Positions 55,737-64,000 of a stretch of 64,000 nucleotides of DNA are shown here, piece after piece. Each line of letters begins with the position of its first letter. Position 1 is the stretch's first letter. Location: the NCBI GenBank assembly GCA_008704415.1, contig VXIS01000053.1, positions 1 to 64,000 of the forward strand, written 5' to 3'. The notes beneath the pieces were generated by a model. The model made no database searches. It saw nothing but the letters and a program-made list of their open reading frames with translations, and was not told the origin of the DNA. This stretch comes from Sphaerosporella brunnea (lineage: Eukaryota; Ascomycota; Pezizomycetes; Pezizales; Pyronemataceae). The translations under genes were made by a program, and so were the position numbers.

Positions 55737-56917
55737 AGGGTACTCAAGGCGTGAAAAATTAACGGAAACTGACGGTGACGGACCCTTCTGGAGTGGTCCG
55801 CGCTCTTCCGATTGGTGGCAGTTTTAGCGCAGTGAAGGATTTTGTCCGTCAGTGACGGAAATTTTCCGTCTCTGAAAATTGCTCGACAGGTTTGAGGGAA
55901 AGCTGTCGAAAACTTGTTTTCTGTCTAAAAGCAGTTAGTGATGGATCTAGCGCGGCCTTGGCTAGAATTTTTTAAACGTCGTCTCAGCCTCGTTCTGCAC
56001 CGTGACCGTCAACAGCTTCAACAAAACTACTGTGATAAAGCATAGCCAACAAAGGTAAGAAAGGTGTTTCTGCCTGCAGGAAACTCAAGCTTATAACTTC
56101 TGCAGATGGAACTGCCTGGAATCTCGAGTATTTACAATGCGGCGGCCTCTGCTGAAGATGCCGGCTCTCGTCAACTGCCTGCAACGCCCATACGCACTCA
56201 GCCTGAGGCGGGGACTCAGTTGTATTCAAGTTCGCCTGCTGCTGTTTACCACAGTTACTCTGCACCATGTCCACCCGCTGTTGTGGATTACCAGCGGCGA
56301 CCACTTGCGACGCCAAGTCCTGCGCCGAGCGCACCGCCGAGCGTACCGCCGAGCGCACCAGTTAAGGCCTTCTGACGTTGCGTTCGAGGTTTCCAGTAGT
56401 GTTTTGTGACGAGAAGATTAAGCAGAGGCGAGTAACCCGTGAAACGAACAACACCGGAGTCTGTTGCTTGACTCTTCCACAAAGGGTACTCTTCATCTTT
56501 GCTATCGCTGTCGCTGTCGGTATCGCTGTTGCTGTCGGCATCGCTGTTGCTGTCGCTGCTGGAAAGTTCATCATCGCTTGACTCGCAACAGCGCTTCCGC
56601 TTGGGAGCCCTCTCAGCAGAGCTTATCGCTGTCCACTTCTTCTGCCGCTCATGCAGCGCCTGCAGTGCATTCAAAACCTCGAGAAATTTCTTACGCTCGG
56701 TCTTGTTTCCCATCGCTCGTGTCACGCTGGCTTGCGGTGTGCGCGCTTGTCTTTGCTGGCTCGCGTTGCGCGAAAGAATTTTTATAACACTCGATCCCGT
56801 CTCAAAGCACCGTTCCACCCCCCGGTTTGACGCTCAATTTTCATTGGCCAAAAACTTTCCATCAGCGAAACCGTCGCCGTCAGTTTCCGTCAACCTTTCG
56901 CGCCTTGAGTACCCCTA
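55737..56917. mobile_element. TIR element of unrecognised family carrying an ORF
   Basis: The left end begins GGGTACTCAAGGCGTGAAA and runs on through ACGGAAACTGACGGTGACGG. The right end is the complement of GGGGTACTCAAGGCGCGAAA, followed by GACGGAAACTGACGGCGACGG. The arms match over about 45 bp with a few differences. The flanks allow either a TA or an AAT duplication. The size is about 1.18 kb. Inside is one long minus-strand ORF. The ends do not match a family I can name; Tc1/mariner or PIF/Harbinger would fit the short duplication. Confidence 0.65.
56288..56713 (-). CDS. ORF inside TIR element, unknown
   Basis: 141 aa from MGNKTERKKFLEVL; the same frame is open for 35 more codons upstream. 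The N-terminal part is helical and basic (LEVLNALQALHERQKKW), then a Lys/Arg patch (APKRKRCCE), an Asp/Ser repeat (DSNSDTDSDSDS) and a Gly/Ala-rich end (ALGGTLGGALGAGLGVASG). It resembles a small nuclear or DNA-associated accessory protein more than a transposase: no DDE residues are apparent. It may be captured host sequence or a decayed accessory ORF. The frame may also be non-functional. Confidence 0.4.
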   Translation of the reverse strand: MGNKTERKKFLEVLNALQALHERQKKWTAISSAERAPKRKRCCESSDDELSSSDSNSDADSNSDTDSDSDSKDEEYPLWKSQATDSGVVRFTGYSPLLNLLVTKHYWKPRTQRQKALTGALGGTLGGALGAGLGVASGRRW

Positions 56918-56959
56918 ATATATCTCTTCTACCTACGTTCTTAGTGTCCACTGCGCAAA

Positions 56960-57720
56960 ACCTATCGTCAACATATCAAGGGTTTGAAGACCCAGCGGAG
57001 CTCTGGAAACTATTGTGTGAGGATGCGCGTCTCAGCCCGCGTCCACGCCCGTTGACGCCCTCCCAGTTGTTTGATAATGAGTGGGCGGGGTTTTCACAGC
57101 CCGCTGGTCTGCAACACCCGCTAGGCCGTCTACTCCCGGTTCTCCTGCAACGCCCGCGACTGTGCCTCCTCCTGCACAAGGCCATGCGCGGTTCATACTG
57201 CAGTTCCTTCGCCCCCTCGATGAGGATTACCCCAGGGCATTAACCAAGAGCAATCCGCCTCTGAGGGAGCTTTTGAAGCCGTTCGTGCTGACTCAAAACC
57301 AGCAAGGTGTACACCGCCATGCACAGCATGACACGCCAATTTTTCCAACACACCAACGGAGGCCAGGAGCTAGCAGCTCTGGAGTTATTTACTGCGGAGA
57401 CAAAGCAGAGGTTCTGCGATGTCATTGGAACCTGGGACTTCAGCGACGAAGTTGTAGCCGCATTCTGCCGGCGGGGTACTATTTGTGACAACCTCCGTGA
57501 ATGGTTGATGTACATGCTGTTTAAAAGCATACGGAAAACAGTCAAGAAGAACCCGAAAGGAGCACGTCGCATGGTGCAGTCCTCGCGGTCCCCCCTTTCC
57601 TCGCCAGAGGTGGGCTGGCCAACGATAATGATGACGAGGACAACTTCCGTGACGATGATCCCGAGGATGACAATCAATTCTGGGAGGCCCCCGCTCCGGC
57701 ATCACCGACCCTAAACAGCA
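56960..57720 (+). pseudogene. Frameshifted coding relic, unknown protein
   Basis: Coding-like segments in two frames: DPAELWKLLCEDARLSPRPR and PLTPSQLFDNEW, then RFILQFLRPLDEDYPRALTK, then YTAMHSMTRQFFQHTNGGQE with VVAAFCRRGTICDNLREWL, and finally an acidic stretch (NDNDDEDNFRDDDPEDD). Each continues the previous one only after a frameshift. I do not recognise the protein. It could be the N-terminal part of the kinesin-like relic that follows. Confidence 0.4.
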
Positions 57721-57760
57721 CTGGGAACCGGAACCAAGACACGACCCAGCGCTAGCGGCC

Positions 57761-58500
57761 GTGCCAGACCCAGTGCCCGAGCCTTGTCTGAACGTACTGG
57801 TATTGTCAACTCATTCCAACGCCCTATTGAAACAACTCATTGCGGATATCGGCGCAAAGTATATCACGCTGCCGGGTGATCGAGATTTTGGACAGATGCG
57901 CAAAGCGGTAGCTGATACCGTCACCGACTATTTCCTCAAGCTGCACGCAGAGGGTCGCGGGGAATTTTCATCGCTGTTGGCTACTCGAGCACCGGCAAGA
58001 CGTCAATTTCGCGCGACACTGTGAGCGGCGCTGTGGAGTCTCTTGTGATGGCAACCGCGGCTGCGGGCGAGGGAGTGAGTTACCACATACAGGTCAACGA
58101 GATCATGAAGTCTGGGGTGCGACGGCAGCAAACCCTTGAGAACAGACCGCAACGACACCTCAACGCAAACGACGACATTCGAACCGTCGTCCGGCAGGAC
58201 ATCAAATGTGCGCTGGCAGTCAAAGGGGCAGTCCGAGCTACAACGATGAACCAACAATCATCGCGCACAAGCATTGTATATTGGCGGCTCACGATTCCTG
58301 TTTGTGGATGCCATCAGAATGGAGGGAAGAGCCACTCTGGTGGAGCGCAGCGGGGATCCGGCAGCAATTGGTCAGCGAGCAGTCTTGCAGCGCCGGCCGG
58401 CTTGTATCGGGACCAACCAATGTATCCGCATCCTCCTGTGCGGCTAATGAGCGCGAACTCAGAACGAATATGCGCTCGCTCAGGGGAGCGGGTGTCAAGA
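57761..58500 (+). pseudogene. Kinesin-motor-like relic
   Basis: In one frame: KAVADTVTDYFLKLHAEGRG. After a one-base shift near 57965: IFIAVGYSSTGKTSISRD, a P-loop (GxSxTGKTS) like the kinesin N-1 motif. About 98 residues further on is RATTMNQQSSRTS, matching the kinesin switch-I NxxSSRSH pattern at roughly the expected spacing (about 110 in true kinesins). After another shift, RFLFVDAIRMEGR sits where switch II (DLAGSE) should be but lacks that motif. It looks like a dead, divergent motor domain. The family is inferred from two motifs and their spacing. Confidence 0.45.
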
Positions 58501-58674
58501 TGGGCATGTCGGGCTTACTCTGCCGCTTCATCGTCACTTGCTGGCCACAGTGTGAGAGTGCACGTATTCCGTACCTGTAAACATTGCTAAGCTGGTAAAT
58601 CGATGGTGGAACTAATCATGAGAGGAAGAGAACTGGTAGATTCGATATTTTTAGACTAGGGCTCCTCCACGCTC

Positions 58675-59307
58675 TTACTCAACCAGCAGCTTCCGAATTG
58701 CCTTGGTAATCATCCGCCTGACTTCTTCCCCCTGGGCGACTTCCAAGGTATTGTATCCCTGGGGCAATCCTCCCTCCGGCTTGGCCCCGGCGACCAACAA
58801 GAGCTTGACTAAGTCGATGTCCCCAGATGCCGCCGCCATAGTTAACGGCGATCTAGCGCATCCCCTGCTATTGGCGTCTCTCAGGGACTCATTAACGTCC
58901 CATCCGGCATGGACCAACTTCGTCGCGAGCTCGAGATCTCGGTGGTAAATAGCGTACTGTAGGGTTGTCGCACTCTCCATCGGGACGGGCGGCCTAAGCA
59001 TATCATTTAGACCGGAATACTGCCATAAGGTAAACCGAGGACAGAAAGAGTAGGTGACTCCAGGTATCCAGAAGCGGCTGGATCGATCCTCGACGATTCT
59101 CTGATTGAGATGGGCGTTAGAGACAGCTCCATTAATCTTGTTTGTCTGAGCGAGGTTCCAGCAATCAGAGAAACCAAGGTACTTGTTGATCTCGAGCAAA
59201 AGATGGCTCGGGAGGGCTGAGAGATGGTCGTTGGCGGGCTGTGGCTTGATGAATTTACCGTCTTCGCCGCGGGAATAGTGACGTTTACGGCGTTTGAGTC
59301 GAGCCAT
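58675..59307 (-). CDS. F-box-like / ankyrin-repeat protein
   Basis: 210 aa from MARLKRRKRHYSRG. Residues about 28-60 (HLSALPSHLLLEINKYLGFSD) have the F-box-like pattern. Two ankyrin units follow: TLQYAIYHRDLELATKLVHA with GWDVNE, then SPLTMAAASGDIDLVKLLLV with AGAKPEGG. The end (YNTLEVAQGEEVRRMITKAI) is a helical cap. Such small proteins are multi-copy in Pezizomycotina genomes and may be SCF substrate adaptors; that role is inferred. It lies between the kinesin-like relic and a hAT element, so it is itself in a repeat-rich setting. The start was set at the first ATG with a basic N-terminus, not at an upstream in-frame non-ATG codon. Confidence 0.72.
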   Translation of the reverse strand: MARLKRRKRHYSRGEDGKFIKPQPANDHLSALPSHLLLEINKYLGFSDCWNLAQTNKINGAVSNAHLNQRIVEDRSSRFWIPGVTYSFCPRFTLWQYSGLNDMLRPPVPMESATTLQYAIYHRDLELATKLVHAGWDVNESLRDANSRGCARSPLTMAAASGDIDLVKLLLVAGAKPEGGLPQGYNTLEVAQGEEVRRMITKAIRKLLVE

Positions 59308-59523
59308 GGCGGTGGCTCGGTGGACGCTTTGGTTGTGAGGGGGGTTGATGGTGGGGTGTAGATGGGAGGGATGCACTATGATGTGAGGAGGTTGCTGGTA
59401 AGATGATTCTTAATGGCAGGACTACGATGTGATCCTCGAGCAGTGTTCCCAACAGCCAGCCCGCCCGGCCGGCTGCGTTGGGCGGATGTGGGCTGATCAA
59501 CAAGCCCGTCCGGCTGTTTGGGC

Positions 59524-60402
59524 AGTGCGGCGGAAGCTCGGATCAAAAGGCTAACAGGCAAGCTTGGATTAACCCCCAAAAACGTCCGACGCGTTCAAAT
59601 AGCAGCAGTTCAAGCGGTGGCACTGTATGGGACCGAGCTTTGGGGCAGCGATCACGGCAACCAAGGTAGACGAGATGAGCTTCAGAAACTCTTTACCGAC
59701 GCTCAGGCAGCACTCAAACGCTTGCAGCACGACAAACCTGGCCCGGGACAATGGCTACTACCGCGCATCGCCCGCGCTGAAACAGCGCTCCTTGAGCAGG
59801 GCTGGACAACAGAATACCACCGAGTCCCTGGCCACGAGGGTATTCCCGGCAACGAGATGGCAAACCGGGTGGCCAAAGAAGCCGCAACGTGGCGTCTTGA
59901 CAGATCCGCCCAGACTCATATCACGACGCTAGCACACATCGGCCGAAACGTCACAATCGCCAAAAAACGAGATCGAAATGCCTGGCTGGCATGCAAGTCT
60001 AAGAACTACTATAAGCGCAAGAGAAAGTGGGACGCCATGGCAGCAAAGACTCCTAAAGCCCTGGCGTCGCGGTACTACCAGCTGCGGCTCAACAAGGCAC
60101 CAACAGCGCCATACCTGCTCTGGACGAACAGACGAACGGACGACAAGTGCTACTTCTGTACTAAAAAGCCGAAACAGACAAGAGAGCACCTCTTCAAGAG
60201 GTACCCCAAATGGCGCAGGGAGCAAGATGAGATGTGGAATACGATCCACGCTGCCACCGAGCAAGTTGATAAGGGAAAAAGCAATGGGTGGAGGAAGACA
60301 TCAACTCCTATAAAAGCGATCATGGCGGACGGGCGCTGCACTGCAGCGATCTTGGATTTCCTAGCACGTATCGAAGTTGGCAAATGGCCGGCGAAGCCAT
60401 AA
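59524..60402 (+). pseudogene. LINE polyprotein fragment: RT C-terminus and RNase H
   Basis: The frame is open from the LINE's 5' break to the stop at 60402. It starts in the RT thumb (VQAVALYGTELWG), then joins directly to the middle of RNase H: LFTDAQAALKRL is the DSQAA motif, and HRVPGHEGIPGNEMANRVAK the C-terminal motif. The first strand of RNase H, with its DGS-type motif, is missing, so an internal deletion seems to have fused RT to RNase H. A CYFCTKKPKQTREHLFKRYP segment is a zinc knuckle that has lost its last Cys. Truncated at the 5' end, so not functional. Confidence 0.85.
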
Positions 60403-60599
60403 AATGAATGACCATAAACATGTCCTTTTCCTTTGTCTTTCCTTTGTATCTACACGAATCTCCTTTGTCTACTTCTACACGTTTTCTTAAGGCACGCCCG
60501 TCTGTGGGTTCATGAAGTCCAAGGGTAGTCTATCATGTATAACCATATGTCATGGCCGCAAGCGGCCGAATACAATATGATTGAAACAAAAAAAAAAAA
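59524..60599 (+). mobile_element. 5'-truncated LINE (Tad/I-like), nested in hAT element
   Basis: It is bounded by a perfect 12-bp target duplication, GGCTGTTTGGGC (59512-59523 and 60600-60611), and ends in a poly-A tail (60588-60599) after a GGCCGC-AA-GCGGCC palindrome. The body encodes the RNase H end of a non-LTR retrotransposon polyprotein. It is 5'-truncated, as usual for LINEs, so it is immobile. Confidence 0.9.
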
Positions 60600-60952
60600 G
60601 GCTGTTTGGGCTGCAGCCCACAATGACGACAAATACGACCACCGTGATGTAAACTACTGCTATGAAATGGAAAGTACATAAAGATGTTCGCCGTGTAAAA
60701 CGATGACTAGGAGGAGATCACTGGATAGAAGTTTAGTATAACATCACAGATCCTGAAAAGTTTATTGACGCCGATTGAACCCCGCCACTCGCAGTGGCCG
60801 GTCTTCACCGGGGATCACTCAAAGCTCTGGCAGCCGGGCTGGCCCGACAGCAGGCTGGGCCGTTTGGGCTGATGCAAAAAGCCCGCCCGGCTGTTTGGGC
60901 TGGCTACTGAGAACACTGTCCTCGAGTCAGATATGGTGCTATCCCTCTGGGT

Positions 60953-62105
60953 GCGCTCGCCTTATGGCCGGCCATAAACTGGTAGCAGTATCCAAGCGAT
61001 CGCTGTGATGCAATGGCGGAGAGTGACCATTGTTCCTTAGTCTCAGCGGGACGCTGAGGACGCTCGTTCAATTCCCGCACTCATTTGTTTTTGAGGGGTT
61101 TACCCTATCACGTGATCTGGGAAACCGATTCCGCCCAAAGAAAGTGGAGGTTGAATATGATGATACTTTTCCGGAAGTTCCTACGCGGTTTCCAGCAAGT
61201 ACGGCGCAGCGACGGTACTGATCCAAAGCCTCATCTCTCTTGACACCTCCAGTACTATTTTGTGAAGGACACGGAGCCGAGTGACCAGACTGTCATGTAA
61301 GCGGTAATGGGATTTCTCGTGGAAATGGATGATATCGCTTCATCCCCCTGCCAACCGTATAATGTCAACAATGGATTTTTAGCAGCGACATAGTCTGCGG
61401 TGTTGCTGTGCCAACCGCTACTCACTTTGTTTGTGCGCAACCTCGCTATTGATCCACATTGGAGTCTTGCACCGCCAGTGTATGTCGCGCATGACAGGAT
61501 TGGAAGCCCGCATAGCGGCCAACGGCTCCTTCCATACTTTGTAGAAACCTGCCAGGTCGGCCCTTAATAACATTGCGTCCCTTGCCCCCTCCGTACCCGT
61601 GCTCATCCGGGTTTGGCGTATCCGGATCCTTGCCTTCAATCGCGGAGGGCGCTACATTGGGCACCTCACGGTTGAAGGTGCTGAGGTACTCGAAAAGCGT
61701 AACTTGGCCGCCGTGCTTACGGGGAGTTTTGGGGGCGTCTGATGACACGGTGAGAGTGCGTTCAAGGGATGTTGCGGGTAGCAACTTGAATGCAGGATGA
61801 GAGTACTCGTGGCCGGCATTCAGAACCAAAAAATGCAACTGCAGCGATCGGAGTTGATAGAGAACGGCTGCATCGGTGACGACTGAGATGCTGGGCATTC
61901 AAAAGAGTATAAGCACGTGATAGGGCCAACCCTTAAAAAAGGATAAACAACCCCACCTCCAGGTGAGTGCGGGAATTGAACGAGCGTCCTCAGCGTCCCC
62001 CTGAGACTAAGGAACAACCTCCTCTCTCCGCCATTGCACCACAGCGATCGCTTGGATACTGCTACCAAGTTTCCAAGTTTTGGTCGGCCATAAAGCGAGC
62101 GCATG
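60953..62105. repeat. Inverted pair of SINE-like repeats
   Basis: Copy A (about 60953-61114, plus) and copy B (about 61914-62105, minus) are close copies: both hold TATCCAAGCGATCGCTGTG, CAATGGCGGAGAG, GTTCCTTAGTCTCAG, GGACGCTGAGGACGCTCG and TTCAATTCCCGCACTCA, and both end CACGTG. TGGCGGAGAG and GTTCAATTC fit degenerate pol III A and B boxes at about 52 bp spacing. No proper tRNA cloverleaf forms, so a tRNA-derived SINE is only suggested. Confidence 0.55.
61400..61898 (-). pseudogene. Coding-like segment between the inverted repeats
   Basis: From MPSISVVTDAAVLYQLRSLQ the frame reads HFLVLNAGHEYSHPAFKLLP and FEYLSTFNREVPNVAPSAIE, then shifts near a G-run (about 61590) to continue ADLAGFYKVWKEPLAAMRAS and DIHWRCKTPMWINS. 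It could end at a GTGAGT donor near 61427-61432 (..AHKQ|), with more sequence after it. I do not recognise it. Either a decayed gene or a gene whose exon structure I cannot resolve. Confidence 0.3.
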
Positions 62106-63519
62106 AACCCAATGTAATAGTACCCTCCGTCTCGACTCTCGAGAATTAGTCCTCGCACCAGCTGCTCGCTCTGAAGAGGTGTAAAACCACTACCACTGGC
62201 AGGCCAGAGCCCACTCCAATACTAACCCCACCGCCGCTCAACATGTGCTGCTTTAACAACTGCACTATCTGTACCGTGCACTACTCTGGAGCCAATTACA
62301 AGTCCATGGTGGCTGCAGACGGTTGCTGGCTTCATCTCGTCCAGGCTAAGTACCCGCCTTTCCTTGAACATAGCAAAAGCTTCTCGATCGCTCACCTATA
62401 CCTATTACACCTGATTCACGCCTCTTTGGTTTGGAAGGGTTTGATCGCAAAGGGGCGCTGGATGGTATTTGTCGCGATGGAGGTAGATCATATACCCACT
62501 AGGTAGAGAACATCCTCGCCCTGTGCTCGACTTTCACCACACTGATAGTACCTACCTACAAACTAAGCAAGAGGAGGAGGAGCTTAAAAACATCGAATCA
62601 TCTTGTTCTGGTTTAGAGTTTCTCACATATCAAAAACCAACAGAAAAAACTCTCCTATATTATAGTAATCCAGACATACAAATCCGCGGCTATAAAGTAT
62701 TCACCGTTATAGTATACAGAAGGGAAAAAAATAGGAGAAAATTCCATGAGATCTCCAGGTGGTGCGCGTCTAGGGACGAACACCACACGAACCACATATC
62801 ATTCCTCCACCAGCATTGTTAGCACCGCACTTGGCACATGTCCACGGATTCATTTTTGAATGGCGGATTTGTTCTTTGTTTGGTTGTTTGGTTGTTTGAA
62901 TACCTGTTTGGTTGTTGGATGCCCACTCCTTGATCGACTGTAGGATTTATATATTATAATTGTTAGCGATGATGGAAAAGTGGTGACCTGAGAAGGGAGA
63001 TTTTATAAGCCCGAGAGCTGGTGCTAGGTACGTACAAGGGGCCATTAAATCTGCCTTTATACAGGATTTTAAAAGTGCAAATATCCCATGGTTGTCGTTG
63101 AAAATCACAACGAATACAAAAGAACACAGAAAACTGTTTGGAGGAGAGAGCAGGACTTCTGTAATGAATGCCTGTGCGCTCCTTTCTCGATGGTACAAAC
63201 AAAGAGGTGAGACCCTGCGAAACTTGAGACGACACAAACGTAGCGGTATAATGAGAACAACGTAAAGTAAACCTGCTTTAGCTAGCCTATCAATACCGCA
63301 AACATACTATTGCCCACCATGTGCATCATGGCTTGCATTTACGGCATATCATTAGAAGCGGCTATCAACTTCGATATTGGAAGCCTTCCCGTCGCTCTAT
63401 TGGGCCGAATAGAACAATTGCCTTAGGCCTAACGGCCGGCCTGCCCGCCTACAGACCGGTATTCTCAGCAGGCCAGCCTGCTCAGTAGAAACTTCCCGGC
63501 AGGTCTGCCTACGCAGCAG
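62106..63519. other. Long intergenic, no supported gene
   Basis: 1.4 kb with low coding potential. It contains TTTGGTTG repeats at 62873-62918 and a GC-rich palindromic patch (GGCCGGCCTGCCCGCC near 63433-63448) close to the right-edge gene. Confidence 0.45.
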
Positions 63520-64000
63520 ATGATCTACCCGTCGCCATCAAATTTTTTTCAATCTCCGAGACCAACAAGCCCGCAACCACACCTTTACATGATGTCTGCG
63601 CCGCGTTCCCGTTCAACTGCCTCGGAAAGCAGTATCTTTGCACCATTCACTGTTGAGAGCTATTGGGATTTTGATAAATGGCTTCACTCGCAAGAAAGTC
63701 GCATAAGTACCGTGTATTGCCGTCGTGGTAGTGATTAAGCAATGGTTGATATCCCCCCACAGCAAGCCAGAGAATGGGCGATCAAAAGTACAATTTTTAA
63801 TCAAAAGAAAGACGCTTTGAACAACTACGCGATTAAGAACGACGGTCAACTCTATTGCCTTCCATTCAAGACGAGCCCGGAACAAGGACGCCTACTAACG
63901 TCCATGATGGGCCCGACACCCCCTGCGCCACCGCCTGACGACAGTCATCATGTGGACGAGGAGGATGAATCCCAGCGCTCTCAGCGTGGGATGGATACTT
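63520..64000 (+). CDS. Partial gene, unknown (runs off right edge)
   Basis: Exon 1 begins at 63520 (or at MMSAPRSRSTASESS, 63589) and ends at about 63711. A 61-nt intron (63712-63772, GTGTAT..CACAG) connects in phase 0 to exon 2, which stays open to the window edge. The protein has TVESYWDFDKWLHSQESRIS, then QAREWAIKSTIFNQKKDALN and KNDGQLYCLPFKTSPEQGRL, then a disordered acidic region. I do not recognise a family. It lies next to repeats and could belong to a repeat-borne gene family. Confidence 0.45.

Larger units (their letters stand above)
59441..60918. mobile_element. hAT-type element split by a LINE insertion
   Basis: The ends are CAGTGTTCCCAACAGCC (59441) and GGCTACTGAGAACACTG (to 60918), with the subterminal GC-rich motifs shared by the copies at 50.9 and 54.2 kb. 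It is flanked by perfect 8-bp duplications TCCTCGAG (59433-59440 and 60919-60926). After removing the LINE and its duplicated 12 bp, the element is about 390 bp, close to the 357-bp copy. So it was a non-autonomous hAT MITE before the LINE entered. Confidence 0.9.

Noticed and set aside
61005..61085. tRNA gene in the SINE-like repeat
   Set aside because: A- and B-box-like motifs exist but acceptor and T stems do not pair; treated as a repeat only.

Overview
The window reads as nuclear DNA of a filamentous ascomycete (Pezizomycotina). Genes are broken by short introns of about 50-100 nt with GT..AG borders and CTAAC/CTGAC-like branch sites. Several products are typical of filamentous fungi: a HeLo-domain protein, a DUF6594 protein, a GPI-anchored Ser/Ala-rich wall protein, BTB and F-box/ankyrin proteins, and an alternative NADH dehydrogenase. 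The species cannot be named from the sequence alone. Intergenic DNA is full of homopolymer runs (A/T to about 40, G/C to about 16) and microsatellites. No rRNA, confident tRNA or CRISPR was seen. All gene models are my own splice reconstructions, checked for reading phase but not against transcripts.

Layout. 1.6-6.2 kb: a single-pass surface protein and a coiled-coil protein, both on the minus strand. 8.9-15.8 kb: a divergent pair, a JmjC histone-demethylase-like gene (minus) and a HeLo-domain/pseudokinase gene (plus), sharing a 1-kb promoter region. 16.5-18.8 kb: a four-helix membrane protein and an unknown protein. 21.0-22.7 kb: external alternative NADH dehydrogenase. 24.3-26.2 kb: decayed coding sequence, including carboxylesterase-like remains, and a LINE tail. 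26.4-28.2 kb: a cytochrome P450 with a GC-AG intron. 30.9-34.8 kb: a long DUF6594 membrane protein. 36.6-41.9 kb: a DUF726 alpha/beta-hydrolase, a membrane-anchored kinase-like protein and a GPI-type protein. 44.2-48.6 kb: mitochondrial GatB and an HSL-type hydrolase.

From about 50.9 kb to 62 kb the window becomes a repeat-rich accessory region. It holds a 357-bp hAT-type MITE with a perfect 8-bp target duplication, a second relic of the same family, and a third copy (59441-60918) that was split by a 5'-truncated LINE; both nested insertions keep their target duplications. There is also a 1.2-kb TIR element of unrecognised family carrying its own ORF, a copia-gag relic, a frameshifted kinesin-motor-like relic and an inverted pair of SINE-like repeats. 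Interspersed intact genes are a BTB protein and an F-box/ankyrin protein. A gene of unknown function runs off the right edge.

Functionally, the core genes cover mitochondria (NDE-type dehydrogenase, GatB), chromatin (JmjC), cell surface or membrane (mid-type surface protein, four-helix membrane protein, GPI protein, DUF6594) and small-molecule chemistry (P450, HSL hydrolase). They do not form an obvious single pathway or a biosynthetic cluster. The most interesting single gene is the HeLo-pseudokinase, whose domain order parallels the necroptosis effector MLKL.
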